Source: Hypsibius dujardini (taxonomy: Eukaryota > Tardigrada > Eutardigrada > Parachela > Hypsibiidae). Taken from it: a stretch of 29,185 nt of DNA. This document shows, piece after piece, positions 12,501-25,134 of this stretch. Under the pieces are notes generated by a model. It made no database searches and had not been told where the DNA came from. It was given only the letters and a program-made list of their open reading frames with translations. Every line of letters begins with the position of its first letter. The stretch's first letter is position 1. The stretch is from the NCBI GenBank assembly GCA_001579985.1, contig LRSR01007973.1, positions 1 to 29,185 on the forward strand. The letters run 5' to 3'. Both the position numbers and the translations under genes were made by a program.

Positions 12501-15500
12501 CCTGGTTCGGAGTGGTTTTGGCCTGTAAGGTCCCTAAACGAGCCCCTGAATTCAAAGGTCGGAATCCATATGACATATAAGCGTGGTTTACCTTGTGGTA
12601 ATAAGGGTCGGTCAAATTATAACGCTCTCTTGAGAGGCATGGCCAAGTATTAACAGGAACATCCAGGGAAGCTGTCAGCTCTTCTTCTAGCATGCCTAGC
12701 ATCAGGAGGGACCTGTAGGCTTGTCTTGTGACCTTTAACAGGAAAGAAGTAAATCAATTTTCCCGTTTAGTGGTGTGACGTCGTATTTGTTGATACGATT
12801 TGATGTTTGCTGGTTATTTCAAGCGTGATTTTCTTCTATTGCTCATCCGTACTGTCGTTCTCGTTCTCCTCTTGTGCCAATGATGACAATGTGTCACCCT
12901 GGGAATGCTAGTTTACATTGTGGTCATCCGTGTTCACCCATTTTGGGATTTCGGCTCCCATTCATTCCCACTCCACTGCCCACCTATTTCCCATCCCATT
13001 TTCTAAAAATTGTCTCATTTCCCATTCGGCTTTACCCGAACTCGTTGTTGGGTGGTACCCAACAGTTACGCAATACGTACTAATATAACAGTCTATCTAC
13101 CTAATCAACCCATTCCTATCTACCCTCACATTCTATAATGTACTTACTCAGCTATTATTACGTACATAGTTCCGTCATGTCTGCAGGAACTAGTACGTGA
13201 GCTCAGAAATTATTCTTTATTCCTGACTATACAAGCGTGTGTTCTACAGTAATCTAAGAGAGTTCCTTCCTTTCCCCTGTAACCTCCTCTACCAGTAAAG
13301 TCTTCCTACAATTCTTCTCATATTATTCAGTCTAATAGCTTGCAGGTTCAGGTTCTTCCGTCCTAGTAGGGACGGAGGCCTAACACCGTCACCGTCGTAA
13401 CAAAGACCTCTGTTTATAATCTGCACGGAAACACACAACCGAAAAATGAGCAACTAATAGCCCACACTAATCTAAAGTGAATTCTCCCAAGGAGTCGAAA
13501 ATCCAGCTGTTAACTTTCGCGAAATGTCTCATCTCAAAATTACCGCCCCCCGTTCGCTATCAAGGAATATCTGAACACTCTGCGTAGACATTTTGCAGAC
13601 GGATTTACAAAATCAAAAACTCTCGAAAAAGTTACACCCGTGGCCAAAACCCTTGCTGGTCGGATTTACAGCAATATGTTTTGTGCATTGAGCTGTGCCA
13701 AACACAGCGGCCCAAGTTTGCGCCGCGCTAATAAATTTGGCCGCATTTATTCTTCAATGATTGATTTCCTGAATTCCTCTCTTTTTCGAGCAAAAAATTG
13801 TAAATCACCATTTCCACCCATTTCCGAAAAATCACCATCCATTCCCATTCCATTTCGAACGGCTCCCATCCCGACAAATCCATTCCCATCATCGGGTAAT
13901 GGGAAAAAATGGGCCCAATGGGAGCCTGATAGAAAAAATTGGTACCGCGCCGCGGAAAATTTAAGACTGTTTTCTGCGTCCGCGTCTGAAAAGTCACGCG
14001 ATTTCCCTTCCTTCTTTCAATTTGTGAGACAAGGTACTTTAATAACTTGGAAAAGCAGCACACTTATATTCTCGCGTATCGTAAGTCGACAGGACTTCCG
14101 GGATTTCAAGGATCAGCAGATTGTCTCATTGGTGCGACGGTGTTGATTGGGAGGTGCCTTATAAGCTGTGTTGTTTGCATTATTGACTATTCCTTTGATT
14201 CACTAGAGGGTCAATGGATGCTTGCCGTCCCAAAAGTTTTTGAGACAAAAAGCGTGAAACACTGTTTTTCGGCGAATTGAGGATTGATATGTTTAGTGTT
14301 TAAACATGATTCTCAATACGGTAATGCTTGCAATCTCACGGAAATCTCCCTGGGACGGCGGAGTTACGATTCTATGTGCAATGAAGTATACTTGTGGTAG
14401 CGTAATGATGCATTAAACCTTATGAATGTTTCCCTGCTACTGTCTCGTAACCTATTCTACAACACCGGTCTTGTTAGAGTCCCTCTTCTCTCATCGTATT
14501 AGAAAAGATCGACAAAAAAATACTAGTTATTAATGTCTTCAGGGCGTAATCAAACGTGACATTTTCTATGGCCGACTGTGCAAATAATTCCGACATAGAA
14601 TTATCCGCTCCTTGTCGTTTTTACGACTAGCGGCGAAGGGACAAGTGTCGCGGGTAAAATATTGTTCTTTGTTCCAGTTTCAAAGCGTTGATTTTCGTTC
14701 TGTTTATTTTCTACGCTAAAGAAGCCTTCGGCTTCTTGACAAATTGTATAAATAGTACTGTAATGTGTGGATACGTCCAGTTCTGGTTTTCGTTTCGTTG
14801 TAATAAAATTATTGTGAGGTTGACGTGTGTGGGCGCTACGCAAAGAGCTCAAAAGAATTAATTAAAATAGCTGCAATACAGTTACAGCCTGTGGAAAATG
14901 GGCACGTGCAGGATACGTACAGGAGACTAAACTTCTCAATTTTCTCCTCTTATTCATCTGATCCAGCAGGTTAATTTGATTGGATCCATTTTCACTATAA
15001 TTTGCGGATCAAATTATGTCATTCTCATTTCGAGAATACGCTCGCAGATTTTCTTTTAATACGAAGGGGTTAGATGACGTGTCCACCGAAGTGAAGTTAT
15101 GTATTTAGCATTAGTATATAACATGACCACTAGTATAAACCACTACAAACGCAGCAGCCACTCCATTTGCCTTAGATGTCCGCACAATAAATCTTGTCTG
15201 AGAGATCTTTTTCGAATTGAAGTCTAGGGATTGTATTTCCTGTGAAATCCTGAGCTGAAGGCCGTTTCAGTGTCATGAAATTCTAAGCAATTTACATGAT
15301 TAGGGAGCCTCACCTTGTCGTTATCATCACCGTACTTCCACGAATACGAGCCGAATGCTGAAGAGTCTCGAAAAATTTCCAGGCCAATATAGACCTAAAA
15401 AGCCAAGCCAACTACATTTTCAGCACGTTACTCTGTAAATGCTAGTGTTTTCTACTTACAAATTCACCATTTGTCATGTTTCGTACTTGCGCTTGAATCT

Positions 15501-16604
15501 GAAGCAGAAATACGGGTAATTAGTAAGAGTACTGTTTAAGCCATGGTGTAATGAACGGCACCAGCAGCTGATACCACGTACCAGAAGCTGGCGTAAAGGT
15601 TCTCCATGACCCAGAAAAAGACATACTATAGAAGAGGAAAAGGCAGTGTCAGTAAAGCAGATTGTTAAAGAACTTAACCGTCCGTGTATACTTGCTTCGG
15701 CTGACTCTTCGAAACTTCTTTAATAAGGCCTGGTAGTCCTCCGACACCATTTTCGCCGAATTGAAGGTCCACTTCGTGACGCTGAAGTGAGACGAGGCGT
15801 AGAGAGCACCGTAAAGTGTGTCCGTCACCGCCGGAAATAGCGGAAGTGAATTCTGGTCCAGGGCAATGAAGATGGATGTCCATCGGTACTCCCGAAGCAG
15901 ATTGAGGTACAAGTGAAGGTAGTTTTCCATCGACGATATTGTCGTGCTTATCCAGGTCGGTGAGAGTACTCGATCCGACGTGCTTCTCTCCGCTGCCACA
16001 CTAAAAACCAATGGCACATTCTATACTCATATAAAAGTTCTCGTTAAACCGTACGGATCTCAATTGGTGTGCCTCTAACTCTGCAGCGAAATATTCTGAC
16101 CTTGTGATCATGAGATAATTCCACTCGCGAGCCAAATCGTTAGTAACAACAGCCTCGTGACAACCTTAAAAATGTGACAGAACAATTTCACGACCCGGCG
16201 TCTCCTTCGGCAGTTAGCCACGCCCATTTTATACGTTCATTACCTGTTCCCAGAAAAGCAGTCAAGGATGGCGGACCATTACGTTGATTGACATAGCGAC
16301 CGACGGTGTTGCTGACTTCGTCCCGGAATTGGTCGCAGTCAGTTAAGCCAGGCTCTACCAAGAATGTATGGCTGAGGTTGAATACCCCAGCGTAAAGTTT
16401 GCGCAGACGTTCCATTGCGCTAAAAACCACGGGCTGTATGTACGGCAGAGTTATGGGATCTGGAAAAGGGGTCCTGTGTGTTGAGGTGATAATTTCCACG
16501 GTCGGGAGCTGCGGTACCTCCTTATATGTATTCGGTCCATGTGAGTCGGAAGAACGGACGATAAGGATTGCGATAAAAGCGACCGGAAAAAGGTATAGCA
16601 TCAT
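9506..16604 (-). CDS. Natriuretic-peptide-receptor-type transmembrane receptor, short tail (copy A)
   Basis: Twelve exons, about 525 aa: 16244-16604 (ATG), 16101-16164, 15696-16000, 15582-15625, 15460-15498, 15314-15394, 12592-12732, 11621-11671, 11374-11559, 10049-10187, 9891-9969, 9506-9593 (TGA). Intron phases 1,2,1,0,0,0,0,0,0,1,2 are the same as in copy B. A signal peptide (MMLYLFPVAFIAILIV) leads into an ANF-receptor/periplasmic-binding-like ectodomain: CHEAVVTNDLAREWNYL, LSPTWISTTISSM, LREYRWTSIFI, RICLFLGHGEPLRQLL, MTNGEFVYIGLEIF, and LIGLYESFMIFG. It also has LRRVDLAVSDL, then the juxtamembrane RPFCGYLNDDPKC hinge characteristic of receptor guanylyl cyclases. One TM helix follows (MGIGIAVAIVLSVFACLVF). 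The tail is only about 29 aa (KALMREHFAGNATWWHLEL...) and stops. No kinase-homology or cyclase exon lies between here and the evectin gene. Intron 3 uses a GC donor. Ligand unknown; the last exon is the least certain. Confidence 0.88.
10497..10870 (+). mobile_element. Possible solo LTR
   Basis: Intron 9 of receptor A. The stretch starts TGTTAGC, carries a TATATAAGC box near 10707, then a pyrimidine-rich tract and a late AATA-rich end, a layout resembling an LTR with U3, R and U5. I could not find a clear target-site duplication or a second LTR, so this is only a candidate. Confidence 0.2.
11710..11790. repeat. Diverged member of a dispersed GGACCCCTGA repeat
   Basis: In receptor A intron 7, the sequence around taggacccctgatag and gggggtgggcaagtggg resembles the ~83-bp units at 24211-24461 upstream in copy B. 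A further inverted relative lies at about 24655-24720. Alignment by eye only. Confidence 0.35.
11885..11904. repeat. C-run/G-run palindrome
   Basis: A run of about eight C directly followed by about eleven G in receptor A intron 7. It is perfectly self-complementary over its core and prone to assembly error. Confidence 0.8.
12733..15313. other. Large intron 6 of receptor A, no nested gene seen
   Basis: This 2.6-kb intron separates the exon ending GDDNDK from the exon starting VTRQAY. The longest ORF inside, 13640-14146 plus, is Pro/Ser/Lys-rich, built on CCCATTCC-type low-complexity DNA, and shows no domain. Stretches near 13130-13440 and 14890-15250 have TATA and AATAAA signals that could be LTR debris, without detectable duplications. 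In copy B the same intron is only 76 bp, so copy A grew here by insertion. Confidence 0.6.
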
Positions 16605-17916
16605 TTATTGGATAGAAGCCTCGATTGCAACCGGAAAAGTTTCCAACGGCTCAGTTTATACGATAAAAGAATTAGTTTCATGCGTGCGAGAGAAACCGTT
16701 TTATTCAGACTGCCCTTATTGCCATGCAAGTTCGTAGAGAGTCACGATCGTTCTTGCAACGCCGCAGTGGTTTGTGGAAATCGTAGAATAGTCACGATCT
16801 TTGGCGACGCCGACCGTGCTGCTTCATGGGACCGGAAACCGTTCTGTGTTTAGCAGGAAAAGGGCGCAGATGTAATCAACGTTAATAGATCACTTCTTTT
16901 AGGGACATCTAAACTACGTTGTAACGTGCCCGAATCGGTGGGATTTTGATTAGGGCAAAGCGCAGTGACTCGGTCGTCACGGATTCACGTTGCGCATATG
17001 CACCCCCCCCCCCTGGGCATAAGGACTCTACTCACGTCCCACAAGGGAACACAACTCCGGCTGGAATTAGTTAACGTCCCTGATTAGTGATTAGATGTTA
17101 AGGTAACGGTCCACTCAACAAAAGCACACCTTGTATGTCGGTAGGGTCACAAGGTCCTGCGCCCCAACCATCACTTGTCGCTCATGTGGCATGCCATTTA
17201 GTCACATCATTGCCTAAGCGATTGTGATTCGACTTTCATTTGGAGTAGTCTTTCATTTTGCTACTGTGATTACTGCCATCGGTTAGATGCTTTACCGCGA
17301 ACCCATGGCACCTCTCTTCAGAAACCCATGTCACGGGTAACCATTACCGCCGCTTGCCGCTTAAAGATATCATTAGTGTCTTGAGTGGTTTTTATCATTA
17401 TCACATTCTTTTGGGTTGGCTTTTCTCTTTCTCTCTCTTTTGTGTGTACTGTAACCATATTTAACGGTGCCTGTGTGCGTTACCAAGAAGAAGAGTGATC
17501 GTCAGTTTTGGTTGCTTTTTGACGACACGACACATACACTTAAACACATATTTCAGGTCGTCACACCCATTTGGTTCTCTGCTTTCCATAGTGTGATATC
17601 ATTTCCGTCAGTAATACTGCATTCCGTAATCAAATCTGGTTCTTTATCACTCAGGCATTCAGACTTGAACGAAAGGTATCGGTACACGCCTCCTGCATCC
17701 AAATATACTCGAGTCAGACGTACGCTTAACAGAAGCCATCAACCGCCGACATGCTGGCATCTCCCGCAACAATGGCCTAACATCACACTTGGCAGCCGCC
17801 GGCGAACGCAGAGCTTTTCTCATAATTTTACAACTTGCCTTGAAGGTTACACATTTTCCTTCCGTTTGTGAATGTAAGAGCAGTAATTTTTAGAGTGACT
17901 CCAAATTGAGCCGAAA
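16605..17916. other. Spacer between receptor copies A and B, no gene seen
   Basis: It should hold the copy A promoter and copy B 3' UTR. No exon with kinase or cyclase motifs is visible on the minus strand. A plus-strand ORF at 17467-17871 has no recognisable domain. There is a poly-C run near 17003-17013. Confidence 0.55.
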
Positions 17917-20900
17917 TTATCCTTGCTGATGAAAGTCATCGAGACTGATATCCAATCGGGTAGATCTCCAGAGGTGTCTGGAAACTACTAGCATGTCCGG
18001 TTCACGCAGCGATGCCTGTTGCAGGTACCACCAGTGTCCGTACCCACTGACCATTTCACGATTGGCAATCCTATAGGCATGGACCAAATCCAATATCCCG
18101 TCAAAATGAAGCTGTCACTTAGCCATGACCTTTTGTCCCTTACCGAAAGATAATGAAAAGGAATGCGGTCAGCACGATTGCAACCGTAATACCGACTCCA
18201 ATTGCGGTAGAATTGTAATCTGTATCGACAGCAAGGAAGCGTTACACTCAGTTGAACTTTGATAAGATGATGGAAACACTTAGCGTTTATTAACCTCTGC
18301 TTCTGCATTTGGGATCATCGTTCAGGTATCCGCAAAAGGGTCGGTTAGGTGGCGGATATGGGGACCCGTTGCCCCAATCGATAGGTCGTAAAAATTGCCA
18401 ACGCCAGCCTTCTCCATGCTGTAAGATCACCACCTGAAACACAAATGAAGTATTGTAAAAATTATAGAAATCCTGATTAATTTACGGGAGCTTATTACTA
18501 AAATGCTTGCTGTGATAAACTGGTTGTTCCTTTGTTTATCATTCTGTTCTGTTGTGGTCTGGTCTGGCTTGTTGTCGCACTGTGTGGGACTCCGCCCCAT
18601 TGTTCCTTTTTGCCTTACGCCTGCAGCGCTTTCCGCTTCATCATGCTGTTCTACGGCGGTTTTCCCAAGTAGAATTCGCAATTTAAGTATTGGGATCCCG
18701 ATAACGGTCCCGAACCGTACAGTAACCGTTGCCGTAACCGTCAGCGCTTGCGAAGACTTTTACCTGTAGTTCGCCAGTCGAAGCGTTCAAATCCGAAACT
18801 GTGAGGTCGACCCTTCTCAGGCCATTCCGATCGATGTATACCGTTCCCAGCTCAGTCACGAAGGTGCGATTCAGAAATCGATTTGCGAAGGCTTTCCCAT
18901 TGGAAAGGTCAAAGTGCTGACCACTATTCAGTGTTTCGTTGAGAACCTACAAATCCGGGAAAGAAGTGTCCAGAGTCAAGATTCTTTTTCCATTTATACT
19001 TTTGACTGATTATTTCTTACCGTTCCGAAAATCATAAAAGACTGGTACAGCCCAATAAGATATTTATTCGCCTAAGAAAAAACAGTAGAAGTCTGAGGTT
19101 CCACGTCTAGATCTTCACACTGTAACCTACCGTGAAGTATGAAGGGTTAGTCAAATTATAGCGTTCCTTTGAGAGGCGTGGCCAATCGCTAACCGGAACA
19201 TCAAGGGAATTTGTAACCTTTTCCTCAGCCGTTCCCAGAAGTAGTAAAGATCTGTAGGCTTGACGTGTGATCTAATTTCGAATAATGGAAGAGAATACTC
19301 GAACGATGCCTCTAAACGATTATTATACAATTTAGACGGATTTTTACATTGTCAGCATCATCACCGTATTTCCATGAATACGAGCCAAATAGCGGGTCCC
19401 GGTAAACTTCCAAGGCAATATAGACCTAGCAAAATCATCTCAAGCTCTGAGTGGCCTTCCTAAATCGTATTTCTTCGATAAATAGCGACAGCGCACGGGT
19501 CACGTGACATAATGGTTGCCCGCTGTACACGTAAAGTTTGCTCCTTTGATAAAAACCACCATAACAAAGCTGGGTGTACGACTGACTGTATGGCATGCGA
19601 GGTACACGCTAACGAGTGGGGGGGGGACCAATTTAAGGTCCCACAGCTCGTGCGCTGTTGCTATTTATTGAGGAAATACAGTACGAGATAAAGGCCGTTA
19701 ACCAGGCCGTTTTAGAAATCGTAATTTGACCAGGCCGGTTTTTTTCAACGTTGATTTCCCGGCGCTGCAGTGCTGCCATGCCATAGCAGATGGCTTGAAA
19801 ATATTCAGAAAACATTTACTGACCCATTTTAGTTCGTTCCTGAACTTTACGGTTTGAATTTGGGTCCAAAAAAAGGAAGGGAAGAATCTCAATGGAGAAG
19901 TGTGCAAGCAGTCCGGTAGCGGCGCCACTTCGATTCCATCTCCCTGGGTTAACTTTGCAAAAACGACTTATGCGCCACCTGCTGGCCTGTCGGCCTGGTT
20001 AACGGCCTTTACCTCGTACCGTGTTTGTAGTAGGCAATACAGTCAGCCCCAAGAAGAACTCTGCTTGCACAACAAAGGCTGTTTGCGCATAGAGAGAGAT
20101 GAGGTGCGACAGGTATAGCAATAAAATATCTTCGATATCAAGAGATGCAAGTAACTGAACAAAGTGGCCCACCAAAAATTGGCTTATCTCGCAATCTCGA
20201 AAAACAAATAACAATTTACCTGTGTATAGGATTGCAACAACTGATGACTTAACCGCAGGGAAACTGCGCAAAGTAGCCGAATTCGAAATCTTATCAGCTG
20301 TTTTTGCAGCTTTTCATGACTGTGCTTTTTTCTGCCGTTGCAATTGATTGACTTGATTTAGTAAAAGTTGTTCGTCAATTGTCCTGATTGGTTGTCAGAA
20401 ACGGTGCAATTTAGGGCGGAGTTTTCGGTCTGTTTGAACAGCAAAAGTTATGTGAGCAGAGTTCTTCTTGGGGCTGACTATGATGCGAGAGACCATGTGT
20501 ACCGATACTAGTGGATCCACCAACTTACAAATTCACCATTAGTCATATTCCGCTTTTCCGCCTGAATCTAAGGAAGAAATGCGAAAACTCTTGACAAGAT
20601 GAAACGAGTTAGCTGACTTCTTGCATGACTTCTTGGTGAGAGTACGCCTTGCTGTACAGCATTATTGGGCCAGCATACAGTGTACTGACTTGGGGCGATT
20701 TTCAGAAGTGGATTTCAAAACGTCGTTAATTTTTTTACTAGTTTATTTTAGTATTAATGATGATGTAAATAAATTAGTTCATTGGGGAATCTCTGAGAAC
20801 TTTTTTAAACGAAATTTCAAAATTACAAAAACACTGGAATATTCCGTTTTGTTTGATCTTCCCTGTAAAAATGGCGATTTATCGAAATGGACTTAATACG

Positions 20901-23900
20901 AGGGCCCCTAAATAAGTAATGTCACTTGATTTTTATAAAAATAACAGAGGAGGCTGCCAATATTCTGCTCAAGAAGATAAGTAAAGGAACGAGTGGTGAC
21001 CTACTTCTAGAAAGGCTAGGTCACGGCAGGACACAGGCGAGGCGAGAGAAATTTTTGGACGCAGGGCACTGCACTCAGCTCACTTCGTTCGTCACACACA
21101 CCATAGCTCGAGGCTTTTTGGCTTTACGAGCAGCCATCTTTCATGATTTTAAAACTGGTTTCTCACTCCAAGAATGCATTGGTCGCCTAATAAGAACTTT
21201 TGGTAGAGAAGCTGTGCTAACTAAGAGGACCATCCAGTGCTGGTTTCAGGCTCACCGAGACGAAAGAAACGTCCTGGAAGATTTCATCGAAATGGAAGAC
21301 GCGCTTCTGTTATCACTCCTGAATTAGTTTCCGCCGTAGCCGAATTCGTTAATCTCTATCTTCATTCGACATATACCGAGATAGAGTACCAATTCTCCAT
21401 CAGTTCGTCACAGTGTCATCTCATTTTGAAGCAGAAGCTGGGACTGAAAAAGGTGTCTTCCCGTTGGGTTCCGCACTCCCTCACCGAGGATCAAAAACGC
21501 AGTCGTTTGAAATTCGCCCAGAAGATGGTCAGCAGGTATGGCGGAGAGGATGGAAAGCGTCTCAAAGAGATCGTCACTGGACATAAGATGTGGGCTTTTT
21601 ATTATGATCCTCTGGCGAAGCGGCAATCGATGCAGTGGATAAAAAAAAGGAGAGCCTCGACCAACCAAAGTACGTCGTGGATGGAGCACGAAGATCATGT
21701 ATATTATTATTTTTTATTACTCAGGCATTGTTTCCACAATTTTTTTCCGCAATTTCAAAAATTTTGCCACACCCGGCCTATTCTCCTGATCGGTTGCCCT
21801 GCGATTTCTTTTTATTTCCCAAACTTAAAGAGACTCTCCGGGGGCGGAAATGTGAAACGGAGGAGAAACTTGACAGCGCAGTGCAGGGCCGCCTCCGCGA
21901 GCTCTCTAAAAATGGTTTTCTGGACGTCTTCCGTAGTTGGATTTTTTGATGCAAAAAGTGCATCGAGTTCGAGGGTGATTACTTTGAAGGACAGTGACGT
22001 AAAAGTTCAATTTCGATGCTCTGTTAATTTTAAATAATTAGGTGACATTACTTATTTTGGGGCCCTCGTATCATTGATTCTGCGCCATCTGAAATTGAAG
22101 TGAAAATCTATTAGCAGCATCCAAATATTTTTCGGACATCAGGGGGCGGAGTTGCATGTCAACTCTAGAAAGCTTCACTGGAATTTTCGGTCCTTTATGA
22201 AAACTGTCCATAGCTCCGCCTCCTTATCTCCGAAAGGCGCCATTCACATGTTACATAATCAAAGAAGGGTGGGTGGGTGGTCTGATCTTTGATTACGCCA
22301 GTAAAATATTCCCTGCCCTCTAGTGGTCGAAAAAGACCATCTTTTGATTGATTGATTTTGTAATATGTGAATGGCGCCAAAGATATTTGGTTAGTGCCCA
22401 TCGATTTGAAATGAAATTTGGGATAGGATAGTGGCAAAATAATTACATTTAGGGATCATACACATATTACGTAATCAAAAAGTCTACATTTTGATTACGT
22501 AATATGTGTAAGGCCCCTTAGTGCATTTCGAAGCAGTGAGAAGTGACGTTTAGACTATCCAGGCATACGTACCAGGAATTGCCGCAAGGATTCCCCCTTA
22601 CCCAGAAACAGGCAAACTGTAAAAAGACCAGATCAATATTGCGGATACCGGGTAGAAACTTACTTTTTGGAAAAACGCTTTTTCTAAAAATTAAAACCTC
22701 AAATGCTTTGCATCCTGCTGATGCTTACTCCATTGGAAAGCCCTGTTTTCCCGGGAGTTTTTATCCGCTCTGAGATTTAGAAAATTTGCAACGGAAAATA
22801 TTTTTATTTTGAGATTTTAAAAACTACATCCTTTGAAAAAAGGTGTCCCTGACTTGAAAATTTACCGAAAAATTCAATGATTTTCAAATTTAAATTGTAA
22901 ACTATAAAATTGTAGGTACATGCTGGTTGGTATTATAGAAAAAAAATCAAAGCAATCGGCTGAACCATGGCGATGCTGCATGCAGTGGTACCAGACGTGC
23001 TCTCAGGGAGCTCTCTGAGGCATCACTGACGTCTTCTGGATCCACGCTGCCTACGCATTTTTAGAACACGCCGTCATCGACTCCAGAGCATTTTAAAGTT
23101 GCAATGTGATCCGTGAGCCTGCATGGAGCTCAAGTTTGGTCAGAATTTGCTGTACGATGTGATCTCGATGAAAAAAGAAACGTCCCAGGAAATGAAGATT
23201 TCGAAGAATTTCGCCTATCTTGGGCGTTTGAACTTTTCATCCTGAAAGAACTTTCAGAGATCCCAAATGGTCAGTGATTATGAAGGCCCAAAGAAAATTA
23301 CCCAAAATGGCCGTTGCAGATGTTGCATTTTTCATTTTTAAGAAAGACTAGAAAAATTAGACGATTGGTCACTTTGGAGAGCCAAATAGGCAAAATTTGT
23401 TGCCGGGACAAATCCAATTTGTCCCACTGATATGGAAAATCAAAACCTCAATTCCGTCCTGCGCGGTGGCGCATATCTAACGAGGAGCTTTAAAAGCCCG
23501 TTAAATTTACTATATTTTAGCCTTTTTAGAATTTTTTTTCAAACTCATGGGAAGAAGGCTAGCGCTTTGAAAATATTTTCCAAAAAGTAAGTTCCTACTC
23601 GGTAAGGCGACTGGGAGAGACAGATCAATCCTTAGACGTCCATACTATTGGTACTTACTTCGGCTGACCCTCCGTAGTTTCTTCAATACAGCATCCAAGT
23701 CTTCTGCCATGATTGTCGCCGAATTGAAGGTCACCTTGGTAACGCTGAAGTGAGGCGACACATAAAGAGCACTGTACAGTGCTTCAGCCACCGCGGGAAA
23801 CAGTCCGAGCGAGTTGTGATCCACGACCATGAAGATGGTTGTCCACTGATACTCCCGAAGTAGACTGAGGTACAGGTGAAGATAATTTTCCATCGATGAT

Positions 23901-25134
23901 ATCGTTGTCGTGATCCAGGTCGGTGAAAGTACCCGATTCGAAGTGTTCTTTTCCGCTGCGACACTGATAAACAGAATTGTTGAATCGTGCATACAGCAGC
24001 TCCAAAAATATTAGTTGGATTTTTCATAAAGTTTCTGACCTTGTAATGAACATGTAGTTTAACTCGCGGGCCAAGTCGTTAACTACTTCGACGTCTCGGC
24101 AACCTAAAGAGTTCACAAACGTTTTCAGGGTAATATTGTTTCGAAATCGGTTATGACATGTCACTTTGCATAAACCGCTGCTTATAGACAGGAACTCGTT
24201 TGGAATCATTGGCGGTTAGAGCCCCAACCCTTGAGGGGTGGACCGGGGTGGATATGGAGATGAGAAAGATTTGTCTCAGCTCAATCCAAAATTCGTCGGT
24301 CAAAGCCAGGACCCCTGAGAGTGGGCCAGTGGGTGGACAGGGGGGAGAAGAATTTGTCCAACTCAATCCAAAACTAGGCGATTAGAGCCAGAACCCCTGA
24401 GGGTGGGCCAGTGGGTGGACATAGGGGTGAGAATGATTTCTTCTCAATTCAGTCCAAAATTTGACGGTTCGTTTCACTTTAAAAATTTTGGGGGTCCTGC
24501 AGTCGGAGTTTGAAAGATTTTCGTTTTTGCAGCAGATTTTAGTTTCATTTTGTGGTGAAACAGGTTTATAAGTTCGTAAGACTGGACATCAGCCCCCTAC
24601 ACCATTCCCACTGATTAAAAATGATCATAAACGATAGGCGGAATTCCAAATTAATGGCTGTAAAACATGATTGGTCTCCTCCCTCAGCCCACCCATTAGG
24701 GGTCCTTGTTCCGACTTGTAAGAACCATGAACGAGCCCCGCCTTATCGGTGTAGGTAAACCCTACATTACTCCTCTTATCCTTACCTGTCTCAATAAATG
24801 CAGTCAAGTTCGGTAGCTTGTTCCGTGTGAAGACATATTGACCGACGGCGTTGCCGACCTCCTCCCGGAATTGTTCACACTCATAGAATTCTGGCGGGAC
24901 AACGAACATGTGGCTCACATTGAATACTCCCGCGTAAAGTTTTTGTAAGCGTTCCATCGCGCTAAAGACGACCGGCTGCAGGTAGGGCAGAGTAATGGGA
25001 GCGGGAAATGGGTTCCTGTAGCTCGGTGTGATAATTTCAACGGTCGGTATCTGCGCCATTTCCATGCTCGGCCTTTGCGAACTAGAGGACTTGATAAGAA
25101 CTGCGATAAAAGTGACCAGGAAAAGGTCCTGCAT
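17917..25134 (-). CDS. Natriuretic-peptide-receptor-type transmembrane receptor, short tail (copy B)
   Basis: Twelve exons, about 540 aa: 24786-25134 (ATG), 24040-24103, 23659-23963, 22573-22616, 20529-20567, 19348-19425, 19131-19271, 19021-19071, 18764-18946, 18295-18433, 18144-18219, 17917-18070 (TAA). Exons 2-5, 7, 8 and 10 have exactly the lengths of copy A, and all intron phases agree: a tandem duplication with diverged protein sequence. Signal peptide MQDLFLVTFIAVLIKSSSS. Ectodomain landmarks are VVNDLARELNYMFIT, LSPTWITTTISSM, RICLFLGKGESLRQFL, MTNGEFVYIALEVY, LIGLYQSFMIFG and LRRVDLTVSDL. The RPFCGYLNDDPKC hinge is identical to copy A. TM helix AIGVGITVAIVLTAFLFIIF. The tail of about 51 aa begins IANREMVSGYGHWWYLQQAS and shares the WWxL motif with copy A; no kinase or cyclase region follows before copy A begins. 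Several N-glycosylation sequons are present. Introns 3-5 hold many transposable elements. Ligand unknown. Confidence 0.88.
19677..20023. repeat. Inverted-repeat element in copy B intron 5
   Basis: Arms 19677-19709 and 19991-20023 are inverted copies matching at about 30 of 33 positions (core GGCCGTTAACCAGGCCG), enclosing about 280 bp. The left arm also has internal direct repeats of accaggccg. Likely a non-autonomous DNA transposon; the target duplication is not clear. Confidence 0.6.
20040..20481. mobile_element. MITE with AGTCAGCCCCAAG termini
   Basis: Inverted termini 20041-20066 and 20455-20479 (AGTCAGCCCCAAGAAGAACT and its complement) are almost perfect and enclose about 390 bp without coding sequence. 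The left end is preceded by TAC, giving a TA-CAGT start like Tc1/mariner elements; the right-hand TA is imperfect. Confidence 0.7.
20899..22068 (+). mobile_element. mariner transposon, 1170 bp, inactive
   Basis: Terminal inverted repeats of 27 bp (20899-20925 and 22042-22068, starting CGAGGGCCCC) differ at one position. Both ends are flanked by the TA target duplication (20897-20898 and 22069-22070). It encloses a broken mariner transposase. The near-perfect termini against a scrambled gene suggest either recent mobilisation in trans or constraint on the ends. It lies in intron 4 of receptor copy B. Confidence 0.95.
21130..21985 (+). pseudogene. mariner transposase, frameshifted
   Basis: Three frames in succession carry mariner landmarks. 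First, an N-terminal helix-turn-helix region (HDFKTGFSLQECIGRLIRTF, then TIQCWFQAHRDE). Next frame: TPELVSAVAEFVNLYL, WVPHSLTEDQKRSRLKFAQK and RLKEIVTGHKMWAFYYDP. Third frame: HPAYSPDRLPCDFFLFPKLK. The first catalytic aspartate, normally in TGDE, is His here (TGHK). The stretch expected to hold the second catalytic Asp is missing, while the third (YSPD) remains. A dead copy. Confidence 0.93.
22236..22378. mobile_element. MITE with GGCGCCATTCACAT termini (143 bp)
   Basis: Inverted termini of about 25-28 bp (ggcgccattcacat then a/g ttaca) enclose about 90 bp with no coding sequence. The CACATRTTACRTAATCAA portion resembles the arms of the smaller element at 22452-22517, so the two may be related. 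Confidence 0.75.
22452..22517. mobile_element. Tiny hairpin MITE (66 bp)
   Basis: Perfect 21-bp inverted arms (22460-22480 and 22489-22509, ACACATATTACGTAATCAAA type) with an 8-base loop, extended by partly matching ends and flanked by TTA on both sides (22449-22451 and 22518-22520) as a likely target duplication. It would form a strong hairpin in RNA. Confidence 0.75.
22654..23605. mobile_element. Inverted-repeat element in copy B intron 3 (about 950 bp)
   Basis: The sequence gggtagaaacttactttttg (from 22661) recurs in inverse orientation at about 23578-23602 with few mismatches. The arms lie inside intron 3 and enclose AT-rich non-coding DNA. Probably a non-autonomous DNA transposon; duplication of the target is not evident. 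Confidence 0.5.
24211..24461. repeat. Three ~83-bp direct repeats in copy B intron 1
   Basis: Units begin near 24211, 24296 and 24377 with ggcggttagagcc-like sequence, share gacccctgag and gtgggccagtgggtgga, and end near ctcaatccaaaa. Copies are about 80 percent alike by eye. Confidence 0.75.
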